Shown: positions 24,286-33,335, counted from the first letter of the stretch. The stretch: 64,000 nucleotides of DNA from Acestrorhynchus altus (GCA_034509495.1 CM067507.1:33571860-33635859), one strand, 5' to 3'. Numbers and translations are program-made. Notes: generated from the letters alone by a model not told the origin.

Positions 24286-25772
24286 CACTCCTCAGTGACG
24301 TCCCACTGCACACTTCCTACCTGGAACTGAGCAAACACACACATGGAAAGGGTTTGCTCCGGCCCACTGCGATGGAGAGGCTTTCTCTCCTCTCCAAAAC
24401 AGAATGCTTTAATGGCTAATGAAGTTATTAGATGTTCAGCTAATAAAGCAACTAATGGAATGTCTTAATACTGCAATTGCAATATGCCTTACATAAAATA
24501 CCACCTTACACAGTCTTAAAGTTCCCTAATACTGCAGTCTGGGTGCTGATTTCTTCACTAAAACCTGGCAGCATAATCAGACTGTTTAAGCCTGTTACTT
24601 TAAAGGGGCTGTCAATTAGGGGTGTAAGTACTGCAAGAACTGGTTTTGCAACACAATATTGATTTTTAATTTGCAACCAGTTTACATGCAAAGACTGGTG
24701 GCGGGTAAAGCATTTTTATTGTGAATATTACAGTTTTCTTAAAATCGGATATTAAATATATCACCTTGCTTACAGCATCACAGATCACAAGCAATCCAGA
24801 AATTACTGGACAGCAGCATGTTATGTTTTACTGTTTGTGTCCAGAAACCATAGAATCTCTTGATTTGGATGGTACACTGTTGATGTAGAAGTGTCTATTA
24901 AACACAACTGAACTCTATGATGAATGGAAATGATTCTCTGTGGAATCTAACCTAGGAATTGAATCCATTTTGAAATAAGGCTGTAACAAAACAGCCCATA
25001 ACCTCCTGTACACACTGCGATGGCAATGATTAAACGATATATTACGTAGCCCTAATATGGATAAACCACTCTCGTTCACTGTGAGGTCTGAAACACCCGA
25101 ACACTGAACACTCTATTACTTTGCATGTGGTGTGTTTATCAATAGCCTTGCATGGAAGTTGGAAGCCCCTTTAAAACTGAGCCATTTATGCCAACAAAGT
25201 TAATGTTTAGTTAATGTTCTTTAGTGGTTAAAGACCGAAGCCCACTTTTGAAAAAGTTAAACAGGGCCCTACACTTTCCGCAACGACACATTTCCTTTAA
25301 GGGCAAAAGAAATCAGCAAAAATGGTAAAAACACCCCCCAAAAAATATAAAAATAAAAAAGATAAACAGTATTTGGGAACAAATAAAAGGGATTTATAAC
25401 ACTCCACTTAAATCTACATTACTGGTACGGACCAGTAACACCCATCAAAAGCTAAAAACCCAAGTGTGTTAAAAGTAAGGCTACGCATTATGAACAGAAC
25501 ACATACGAAAACAACCGTACAGCACAAAACGGCAGTGAATAAGACAGCGTGCAAAAGAAAAATAAACAAAAATACCAGGACAGTGAAGCGCAGTGAATGA
25601 TAAACAAAGCAGACACATCCTCTGGGCGACGGCTTAAAGGTGTACGTGGATCTCGATGTGATGCCTGGCTTGTTCTCCGACACTGAACAGAAAAGAACAC
25701 GTTCTATGCATCTACAGGGATGGACAAATGAGAAAGTAAATGCAGCCAAGACGAGCTGGTTAGGCAGCATTC

Positions 25773-25784
25773 TCACACACACGC

Positions 25785-25817
<33 letters not shown>
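25773..25817 (+). repeat. (CA)n microsatellite
   Basis: About 22 units with cg interruptions. Confidence 0.95.
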
Positions 25818-26243
25818 GATCAGAACAGAAAGGAGGAACACTAGATGGCTGGAGAGAAGGCAGGCACAGAGTTTTGGCATTAGTGATGCTACAGCCTGTA
25901 AGCTCACGTTTCTTTGCATGCACCAACATTTAGGAATTCAGGAATTTGCAAACCGAGAGGTTTCATCATGCCTGAGAAGAGGGAACCCAAAGAGACAAGA
26001 CTCTAACACACCCCAGTAAACGCAGTCCTGAAACCACGAGGGAAGATTAAACTGTGAGCATTAAAGAAAAGTGTTTACCGCTTCATTTACTGCTTACAAT
26101 TTACTGATGCACTATACGGTCAAAACTATTAGGACACCTGCTCGCTCATCGTTTCTTCAAAAATCAAGGGTATTAAAGAGTTGATCCTGCTTTTGCTGGA
26201 GTAACTGTCTCTACTGTCCTGCAGACTTCCTACTAGATTTTAA

Positions 26244-26391
26244 AGCAGGGGCAGGGAACCAAGGGTCCGGCACAGTTTGCTGATTTCTCTGCTCCAACAC
26301 ATCGACAAAACCTGGAAATTAACGGGTGAATCAGGTGTGCTTGATCAGGAACAGCACCAACCCCTGCAGGATTCCGGCCCAACGCCACCCT
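26244..26391. mobile_element. Fold-back repeat (family F), copy 6, nested in a MITE
   Basis: Begins caggggcagggaaccaaggg, has gctccaacacatcg, gaatcaggtgtgcttgatca and ends with gcaggattccggccc. It interrupts the family M element at 26110-27065. Confidence 0.6.
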
Positions 26392-26615
26392 GTTTTAAAG
26401 CAGTGCTGCGAGACTGCTGCCAGCGACAATGTTAGGCAACAAGAGGTCAGGACGTTGGGCGATCACCATCCAACCTCATCCCCAACTCATTCATTCCAAA
26501 TGAATTAAGTGGAGGACCATCATTCCAGAGAACGTCCTCCCGCTGCTCCACAGCCGAATGCCGGAGCAACATCTACTAGTGCTAGGCTGGACTCTAGCCT
26601 CCATTGTCCACCCAT

Positions 26616-26770
26616 GCTCTACAGAGTCCAGCACTGTTTGCTGGGTTTTATGTCTTAACTGACCTACTAAGCTTGGCAACTAACAGGTGAGTTAAATCAA
26701 GTGTGTTGGAGCAGGAAATCGGAAATCTGTGCAGGAATCCGGCCCTACGGGAACGGAAGTGCCGGTGTCG
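26616..26770. mobile_element. Fold-back repeat (family F), copy 7, nested in the same MITE
   Basis: Contains agtccagcactgtttgctgg, aagtgtgttggagcaggaaa and gcaggaatccggccctacgg. It is the second insertion into the family M element. Confidence 0.5.
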
Positions 26771-27267
26771 TCCCTCTGGAAACCAAACCATTTCCACACA
26801 AACCACCCTCTCACAGTCTTCTACAGTTAAATCATACACAGCTGGACACCTGTGATGTTATGATCTGGTAATTTCTTTATATGATGTACAAAACATCCTG
26901 ATATATCGATATTTACGATATCGCCCAGCCCTAACCTCTGGCCCACATCTGACATTAAGCATGGTGTCTGTGGGTTTATGCTTAACTGCTGCAGAGTCCT
27001 GTTCTATTGGCAGTACTTCTCTACAGGAGCAGTGGGTGCAGACGTCTATATTTGGACATATAGTTAATATATAGGAAGCGAGAGCATTATCAGGAAAACA
27101 GTCATTTCAGAACCACAGAACCGAGTTTACCACCAACGACGAATCAATTCCTTAAACATGTGTTTACCATTTAAAGACACTTTTCAAATATTTTCGTTAA
27201 TTAGCTGTAATTCATACTTCAAAATCTCCTGCCTTAGTCATGTCTCTCTAACCCAGTCCCAGGACAC

Positions 27268-27390
27268 ACTGTCTTTTCTGCTGTCCTGTCTCCTGTCCTC
27301 TCTGCTGTCCTGTTTCCTGTCCTCTACGCTGTCCTGTGTCATGTCTCCTGTCCTCTCCACTGTCCTCTCCACTGTCCTGTCTGAGTGGAG
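27268..27390 (+). repeat. Degenerate ctgtcctctcc-type minisatellite
   Basis: ctgtcctgtctcctgtcctc and variants repeat about ten times next to the CpG-rich stretch upstream of wdr37. Confidence 0.7.
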
Positions 27391-27620
27391 CTGGAAGGCT
27401 CGGCTCTGTGTTTATGTAGCCCGCTGTGCTAAGCTAACGGACGGCTGGTCCTCGCAGTCAGTCCTGAAAAACACTCGCCTCTCTGACAGGAACGTCCCCC
27501 GGCCGCTCTGCTCATCCGCTGGACACGCGAGAGACTGCGGGGACAGAGAGGAGCATCTTCCAGACGGTGTTCAGGAAAAACAGTAGTTTACCCAGAGCGT
27601 CCCGAACCGAGCCGTCAAGA
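27385..27620. promoter_or_regulatory. CpG-rich stretch, possible wdr37 5' exon/promoter
   Basis: This stretch has roughly 17 CpG dinucleotides in about 230 bp, against an AT-rich, CpG-poor surrounding, and lies 3.1 kb upstream of the wdr37 start codon. WDR37 in mammals has a non-coding first exon, so its promoter is expected here or in the 28.8-29.2 kb island. I could not fix a donor site; a minus-strand ctctgg|gtaaac near 27588 is one candidate. The placement is inference only. Confidence 0.35.
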
Positions 27621-27830
27621 GCTGGACGGACATTAACTTCAAAATAAAGGTCCCTGTCAAAGAAGAGTTGGACGGGCATTAACTTCAAAATAAAAGTCCC
27701 TCAGTTGGACAAACATTAACTTCAAAATGAAAGTCCTGTCAAAGACAAGTTGGGCATTAACTTCAAAATAAAAGTTCCTGTCAAAGAAGAGCTGGAGGAA
27801 CATTATAGTCAAAATAAATGTACCTGTTCT
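27614..27830 (+). repeat. Minisatellite, 37-46 bp x 5
   Basis: cattaacttcaaaataaa recurs near 27631, 27677, 27714, 27755 and 27801. It is followed by gtccctgtcaaagaagag and ttggacgggc spacers of variable length. Confidence 0.85.
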
Positions 27831-28100
27831 TAGAGGAAATAATTACTGATTAATATTTACATAAAATGATTTATGAAACATTTAGAGACTTCCCTCGATT
27901 TAATACATTAGGGAATTAAAACAACACTTTAATTCAATGAACGATTTATTTACAGGTTATGTCTCTAAATACTATTGCTATACTTTGATATTTTAGGGTC
28001 TCTGTATATAAAAGTGCTGCAGTAAAATTATTTTTTACTACTTTGTTTTACATAATGGCTCATACATCATTTCATATTCTTTAATTGTTTGCTTGCTTTG

Positions 28101-28567
28101 CATTATATTTTATTATGTAATCGTTTTTATCGTGTTTGGTTGTTTTATTTTTTTATATTTTATTTTAGCTGGTCACTGAAGGAGCTGCCCAGTTCTGCCA
28201 TGCACGAGGTGGGAATTGTTCTCCAGCATGGATGCCAGCTTGGATCCCTACACTGGGTCTAAGGGGCTTCTCAAAAGAGAACCAGCCCACTTTATTAGTT
28301 TGTTCAGTCTCTCACTGTCTGCTATGGAGATACTGCTGCCCCAGCAGGTCACTCCATAAATGATCAGTGTCATTGAAGGTCCTCAGGAGCACTCCCTGCA
28401 CTCTAAATGACCTCAGTTTCTTCAGAAGGTGGAGTCTGCTCTGGTCTTTTCTGTAAAGTGCAGTGGTGTTGACTGTCTTAGCAGTGAGTTTTTATCAATC
28501 ATTATATTTTATTATGTAATCGTTTTTATCGTGTTTTGGTTGTTTTATTTTTTTATATTTTATTTTA
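28101..28567. repeat. Direct repeat of 67/68 bp flanking the upstream LINE fragment
   Basis: Both copies are AT-rich, start with cattatattttattatgtaa and end with tatattttatttta. The left copy is 28101-28167, the right copy 28500-28567. They are identical except one T insertion in the right copy (gtgttttgg versus gtgtttgg). Confidence 0.9.
28168..28499 (-). mobile_element. LINE 3'-region fragment, local copy flanked by a long direct repeat
   Basis: Positions 28172-28501 match 30777-31106 with 5 mismatches in 330 bases. On the minus strand the segment decodes as the C-terminal part of a fish LINE protein with stops (KDQSRLHLLRKLRSF type). It is bounded by a 67/68-bp direct repeat (28101-28167 and 28500-28567) that differs by one T. 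Confidence 0.8.
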
Positions 28568-28799
28568 CTGGTTGCTCGAAAAGCCCCTTCCATTTACATG
28601 TGAGTTTTGTAGGCAGGTGTAAGAGATTATTCAGCTGTGCTTAATGACAACATTAGCAGGGTCTGTTGTCATTAATTATTGGATGTAATAGAAAACATTT
28701 TTATTTTTAAACAAAATTTAATTATAGTGACATTACAATTAAAATAATATATTAATAATTTGGTGTTTTATTTTACGTTCTGATTATTTACTTATTATT

Positions 28800-29200
28800 A
28801 TCATCGCCTCATATGACCAGGCACGCGCTCCTAATTTCCACCAATCGTGGCACAGCGCTCTGGTTACGTCGGCGTTGCGCGGCCGTGGGCGGGGCGTGCG
28901 GTTTGTTTGAGTTAGACTGGGTTTGACTGGTTGTAATTGGTCTAAGTGGTGTAATTCCGCTTGCAGCCGGGGTCCGGGCGGTCCGGGCGGGTCAGGCGGG
29001 TCGGCTGGCCCGGTGAGTCTGCGAACAGTGTGCGGTCTCTGTTCGGGAAGGCCGATGGTCCGGTGGCGTGTTCGCGGAGCGGAGGCGCTGATTGGTCAGA
29101 TGTTTGTCCGGGCGGTGATGAGGACGGCGGCCTGCGAGGGACACAGGCTGATAAAAACACACTCAGCGAGAGCGCTGCTCTCCGCACCTCTGAGCAGGTA
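28800..29200 (+). promoter_or_regulatory. CpG island with idi1 promoter elements
   Basis: GC-rich island in AT-rich surroundings. It shows a CCAAT box (ccaccaatcg near 28840), a GC box (gtgggcggggcgtg, 28885-28898), an inverted CCAAT (attgg, 28936-28940), a second inverted CCAAT (29091-29095), an SRE-like site on the minus strand (ATCACCGCCC, 29110-29119, 8 of 10 bases to ATCACCCCAC) and a TATA-like gataaaaac (29150-29158). CCAAT close to an SRE is the known layout of SREBP-controlled sterol genes, and IDI1 is one. TATA spacing would put a start near 29180, giving a very short first exon. The upstream boxes could serve earlier starts. No transcription start is proven. Confidence 0.6.
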
Positions 29201-32200
29201 AGAGCACCAAAACTGGGTTCTACTGTTAGATAAGGTTCTTTAGACTGTTAGAGAGGGTACTGTGTATTGCTTTTCTGGAAAGGGTTCTGTATGGAACCTA
29301 AAAAATGGTTCTACTGTTAGATAAGGTTCTTCAGACTGTTAGACAGGGCTCTGTATAGAGCCATTCTGGAAAGGGTTCTATATGGAACCTAAAACAGGGT
29401 TCTACTGTTAGATAAGGTTCTTCAGACTGCTAGAGAGGGTTGTATATAGAGCCTTTCTGGAAAGGGTTTTGTATGGAACCTAAAACAGGGCTCTAGAAAG
29501 CATCATCAATAAAGAAATGATTCTTTGAGTTGTGCTAGCGTTCTTTAGACTGTTGGTGAGGGTTCTGTAGAAAGCCTTTCTGGGAAGGGTTCTGTATGGG
29601 TTCTTCAGTAAAGAAAACTTCATTATAGAACCATGATCACTCAAAGAACCATTTGTATAAATAAAGAGTGTAATAGGGTTTTTCAGATTGATGCACATTG
29701 CACTGGAGAGGGTTCTACAGAGAACCTTTTAAAAAGGGTTCTATATAGGACCAAAAGTTCTACTATTGTTAGTAGTTTGACATTGTTATATATAGAACCC
29801 TCTACAGTGTTAATGTACACCCCTGCTAGATGCAAAGAACCTTTTATACATGCAAAAGTGATCATGGTTCTATATATGACCATTTTCTTTACTGAAGAAC
29901 CCTTGAAGAACCATTGTTAGTGTGTACTATTGTTACAATGTCAAATGTAATAACCCTTTCTGGTGCCACGCAGAACCCTTTTCCAACAGGATATACACAG
30001 AACCATCTACAGTACATTCTCCATCAATCTGAAGAAGCTTTTCAAAATACTACTAACCTTTTAGTCATGTAAAGGGTTATTTCAGTGTTCTTGGTTCTAT
30101 ATAGAACCATTTTATTTACAGAAGAACACTCTTTCAGTGTGCAGTTGTTGTGTAGCTGTGAGAGATGTAATCGAGTGTATTTGGGTTATATTTTAATGTG
30201 TCTTTTGTCTTGTTTACAGAAGCCACAGTTTGCCTGCAAAGATGCCAGAGATCGACACGGATAAGCTGGATCAGAAGCAGGTCCAGCTGCTGTCTGAGAT
30301 GTGTATCCTGATAGACGAGGATGACAGGAGAACTGGAGCTGACTCCAAGAAGAACTGCCACCTTAACTCCAACATCAACAAAGGTAGCCCTTATATCCGG
30401 TACTAGAGTGTGACATTTTCTTGGTCCACCGTAGAGGCAGATTTGATTGCTCATTGCTCATTTCTTTCATTTTCTTCTCTTTAAACAATCATTTTATTGT
30501 CTTTGTCTAAATAATTATGTCTTTTGTTTTGTCCTTTGGTGCACATTCTTAGACGGTGCAAGAGAACAAATCTGACAGTCTGGTAAACCATAAGATAAGA
30601 TATTTGTGTGTTGGAAAATGGGAATACACATTGTTCTGCTACATTGGGAAAACTATTTCCAGTAAGTGGGTGGAGTTTAAGGGTGTGTGTCCAGGGTCTA
30701 CTGGGAGCAGTGCTGGTTATACAGTCTAACAGCAGCAGGAAGGAAGAACCTGTGATACCTCTCCTTCACACAGCCAGTCACTGAAGGAGCTGCCCAGTTC
30801 TGCCATGCATGAGGTGGGAATTGTTCTCCAGCATGGATGCCAGCTTGGATCCCTACACTGGGTCTAAGGGGCTTCTCAAAAGAGAACCAGCCCACTTTAT
30901 TAGTTTGTTCAGTCTCTCACTGTCTGCTATGGAGATACTGCTGCCCCAGCAGGTCACTCCATAAATGATCAGTGTCACTGAAGGTCCTCAGGAGTGCTCC
31001 CTGCACTCTAAATGACCTCAGTTTCCTCAGAAGGTGGAGTCTGCTCTGGTCTTTTCTGTAAAGTGCAGTGGTGTTGACTGTCTTAGCAGTGAGTTTTTAT
31101 CAATCAACTGGTCAGATTCCAGTCATAGAACTACTGATGTTTAATTATCCAAGGTATTAAAATATATGTTGTATATTCATAATTATATTACACGTGTAAT
31201 ACAGACTTGCAGAAGCCATACAGAAGCCCATTTGATGGCTGTGAAATTATACAAAACTCAAAATGAGAGGTTCTCAAAAACGGGCCGAATGGGATCAGTC
31301 CAGTCCTGCAAATCTGGCGCACACTCACCTTATGGAGTATGAAGTTGTGTGTGTCTAGTTTTAGATGTTCAGCTTCACAGAAGAGCTTCCATGAAAAACA
31401 GCTCATTTTAAACCTCAAATGTCAGACACCCATGCCCACCCATATTGACCACGAGAAAGTGGGAGGATTCTGTGTGTCCTTTGTGTAATTACTAATACGT
31501 AACCGTCGTTTGTTTGCCATGTCAGGTCTTCTGCATCGAGCTTTCAGTGTCTTCCTGTTTAACAGTGAAGGAAAGCTGCTCTTACAACAGAGGTCTGATG
31601 CCAAGATTACTTTCCCAGGTTCGTCTCCAAGCTCTTATTTTCATCATTGAAAATGTGTCTATGTCGCTACATTTACATCGTTATGGACCGGAATCCTGAT
31701 AGATGAGCAGAAAGACCTGTGCGTTGTTGTGTTTATAACTGAAATCTTCTGCAGGATGTTTTACCAATACGTGTTGCAGTCACCCTCTGTACACCCCTGA
31801 GGAGATAGAGGAGGAGGCTGCTTCTGGGGTGAGGCGGGCTGCGCAGAGGAGACTGCAGGCTGAGCTCGGCATTCCCATGAACCAGGTGCAGTAGGAAGAG
31901 ACCAACATGATCAGCTTAGTACCTCTTATTGGTCATGTGACCATGAATCCCTTCTTTAGCACACCAGCACCACCACCATCCCACTCCCAGCACAACACAA
32001 ATATCCACAGATTACTGATGAAGTAAAGTCTTTAAACATTATTAAAGTTAATTTTAAAAATCATTATATATAATATAGAAAATCAGCCATAGCACTATGA
32101 CCACCTCTTTGTTTCTATACTCACTGTCCAGTTTTTCAGCTCCTCTGACCACACAGGAACACGTTGTAGTTCTATAATTACAGACTGTGGTTCATCTGTT

Positions 32201-32739
32201 TCTCTGCATACTTTATTCTACTCCTTTCACCCTGATCATCAATGGTCAGGACCCCACAGGACCACCACAGAGCAGCTGTCTAATGTCTAGTGTCTAATAG
32301 AGTGGACAGTGAGTGGACCCAGTGTTTTGATCCACTTACACCAGTGCAATACACACTAACACACCACCACCATGTCTGTGTCACTAACAGTAGTTCACCT
32401 TCCTGTGTTCTGCTGCTTCAGGTGCCTCCAGAGGAGATGACCTATTTGACCCGCATCCACTACAAGGCGCAGTCCGATGGGGTGTGGGGGGAGCACGAGA
32501 TCGATTACATCCTGTTCCTGCAGAAGGACGTGGATCTGCAGCCAGACCCCAACGAGGTTAAGAGCCACTGCTACATCTCCAAAGAGGAGCTGAAGGAGCT
32601 GCTGAAGAAGGCCAAGAGGAATGAGGTGCTGATCACACCCTGGTTCAGCCTCATCGCAGACACTTTCCTCTTCAAGTGGTGGGACAACCTTGCAAACCTC
32701 AAACAGTTCATGGATCACGATCGAATCCACCGCATGTGA
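28923..32739 (+). CDS. idi1: Isopentenyl-diphosphate delta-isomerase 1 (complete)
   Basis: The enzyme interconverts isopentenyl and dimethylallyl diphosphate, a step of the mevalonate pathway feeding sterols, dolichol and ubiquinone. Exons 30220-30383, 31526-31618, 31755-31885 and 32422-32739 join in frame from ATG 30242 to TGA 32737-32739, giving 227 residues, the standard length of the short vertebrate form. Visible key residues are His40 (KKNCHL) and His51 (LLHRAF) as metal ligands, catalytic Cys86 (TNTCCSHPL), and Glu146 and Glu148 in WGEHEIDY. These mark a Nudix-type isomerase with nothing missing. The C-terminus His-Arg-Met resembles the peroxisomal PTS1-like end of mammalian IDI1. A first exon (to 29197) continues the frame upstream. 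Start 29055 would give a 282-residue long form comparable to human long IDI1 (284). Confidence 0.97.
29055..29197 (+). CDS. idi1: idi1 exon 1 (N-terminal extension of a possible long form)
   Basis: The donor is gagcag|gtaaga. The open frame joins the next exon through a split Arg codon (AG+A) and reads SHSLPAK into MPEIDTDK with no stop. From ATG 29055 the extension is 55 residues, rich in Arg/Ala/Leu with few acidic residues, resembling a mitochondrial presequence and close to the 57-residue human extension. In-frame ATGs also occur at 28923, 29100 and 29118, so the true start is open. If transcription begins near 29180 this exon is only 5' UTR. Confidence 0.55.
29205..29490 (+). repeat. Tandem repeat, about 91 bp x 3, directly after idi1 exon 1
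   Basis: The block ggttctactgttagataagg recurs at 29216, 29308 and 29399 (steps of 92 and 91 bp). Each unit also has tctggaaagggtt(c/t)tgtatggaac. It starts only about 15 bp after the exon 1 donor. Confidence 0.85.
29490..30130. mobile_element. Palindromic MITE (family G) in idi1 intron 1
   Basis: The segment is full of ggttctatatagaacc-type palindromes. It has matching ends (tcttcagtaaagaaaacttc / attttatttacagaagaac) and segments such as cacattctccatcaatctga in complementary orientation. It probably gave rise to the neighbouring 91-bp tandem array. Confidence 0.65.
30220..30383 (+). CDS. idi1: idi1 exon 2 (start codon of the 227-residue form)
   Basis: The acceptor is tgtttacag and the donor gtagcc. 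Coding starts at ATG 30242 (aaagATGCC), giving residues 1-47 (MPEIDTDKLDQKQVQLLSEM through NCHLNSNINK) and the first base of Gly48. It carries metal ligand His40. The 22 bases before the ATG are 5' UTR or part of the long-form presequence. Confidence 0.97.
30670..31106 (-). mobile_element. LINE 3'-region fragment in idi1 intron 2
   Basis: The minus strand reads degenerate LINE C-terminal coding sequence ending in KERYHRFFLPAAVRLYNQ then stop. It includes the 330-bp block also found at 28172-28501 and extends about 100 bp further toward the LINE 3' end, so it is probably the source of that copy. Confidence 0.7.
31526..31618 (+). CDS. idi1: idi1 exon 3
   Basis: The exon is 93 nt, acceptor atgtcag, donor gttcgt. 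It encodes split Gly48, LLHRAFSVFLFNSEGKLLLQ through KITFP to residue 78, and the first base of Gly79. Metal ligand His51 lies here. Confidence 0.97.
31755..31885 (+). CDS. idi1: idi1 exon 4 (catalytic cysteine)
   Basis: The exon is 131 nt, acceptor tctgcag, donor gtgcag. It encodes split Gly79, CFTNTCCSHPLYTPEEIEE through ELGIPMNQ to residue 122. It contains catalytic Cys86 and the Nudix-like segment GVRRAAQRRLQAELGI. Confidence 0.97.
32083..32395. mobile_element. Dispersed repeat (family P) in idi1 intron 4
   Basis: Begins atcagccatagcactatgac, contains caggaccccacaggaccacc and agtgtctaatagagtggaca, and ends acacactaacacaccaccac. Its last part matches 46040-46070 (reversed) and 46290-46318. 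It ends about 30 bp before the exon 5 acceptor. No frame. Confidence 0.65.
32422..32739 (+). CDS. idi1: idi1 exon 5 (last coding exon)
   Basis: The exon has 318 coding bases, acceptor tgcttcag, ending in TGA. It encodes residues 123-227, from VPPEEMTYLTRIHYKAQSDG through WGEHEIDYIL (Glu146/Glu148) to TPWF, FKWWDNL and the C-terminal DHDRIHRM. A dispersed repeat ends about 30 bases before the acceptor. Confidence 0.98.
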   Translation: MPPEEMTYLTRIHYKAQSDGVWGEHEIDYILFLQKDVDLQPDPNEVKSHCYISKEELKELLKKAKRNEVLITPWFSLIADTFLFKWWDNLANLKQFMDHDRIHRM

Positions 32740-33335
32740 TCCACCGCTACACTAGAGGCGCTTCCACAGTTTACTCCTGCAGAGCATGTGTGTGTTTTTA
32801 TTAGCAAAATCACACTTTAACGGAGACTCAGACGCTCCTACGGGTTAAAGTTACTCCTGCAGTTACTTTAAGGCATGCCAACTGTGATGTTAGCTTTTGT
32901 TCAAGGCTGTCATAAGTTAAAGCAGTGATTAGTAGGCCTGTGTTCTCTTATCATGTCGCAAATGTTACCTAAAGTGTTTGGTTCTGTGGCTAGAATGGAA
33001 AGACTGACATTTGTGGTACTGATTCCTAATTCTTAGATTTTAAGGGCTGATTACAACTCCCAGCGCCCAAGTGCTGTGGATCATGAGGGAGATGTTTGGG
33101 AGCATTAATGGTTAATATCACAGTCTTTTTATACACATTGTATTGAAAGCAGTAGCTAAACCACACCAGCAGCTGAATGCTTACGTCTCCAGTGCTCCAG
33201 TTGTCTCTTAGGAAACCCTGTATTTGAGGGTACTGTGTCTTGCACGTGGTGGATACAACTACCGGAGTTTACAATGGACTTGTAAATGAATGTAAAATCA
33301 TTTGTAGATGAATAAAAGTATTAAATATGTTTTTT
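32740..33335 (+). terminator. idi1: idi1 3' UTR with poly(A) signals
   Basis: About 600 bp of non-repetitive sequence follow the stop, with AATAAA at 33311-33316 and ATTAAA at 33320-33325, then a T-rich stretch (tgttttttctc). Cleavage is expected around 33330-33345. Confidence 0.7.

Larger units (their letters stand above)
26110..27065 (+). mobile_element. Tc1-type MITE (family M), interrupted by two fold-back repeats
   Basis: It begins actatacggtcaaaactatt aggacacctg, passes atcaagggtattaaagag, and ends ctattggcagtacttctcta ... tttggacatatagt. The ends are imperfect inverted repeats. Two unrelated hairpin-type repeats (26244-26391 and about 26616-26770) split it. Confidence 0.75.
24330..27385. 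other. Upstream intron or 5' flank of wdr37
   Basis: Non-coding. It contains the CA tract at 25773 and the interrupted family M element with two nested hairpin repeats. The rest (24420-25770) is AT-rich unique sequence. Confidence 0.6.

Noticed and set aside
27158..27586. 142-codon plus-strand open frame upstream of wdr37
   Set aside because: It runs through a repeated ctgtcc array (Leu/Ser-rich) and a CpG-rich stretch; no recognised domain, no splice context, and it lies where the wdr37 5' end is expected on the other strand.
28961..29233. Alternative Arg/Gly-rich frames in the idi1 CpG island
   Set aside because: They do not continue into idi1 exon 2 and are open because of high GC content; only the frame of 28923-29197 joins in phase.
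29205..29490. Regularly spaced repeats resembling a CRISPR array
   Set aside because: The 91-bp units are contiguous tandem copies with similar spacers in a vertebrate intron; no cas genes or unique spacers.
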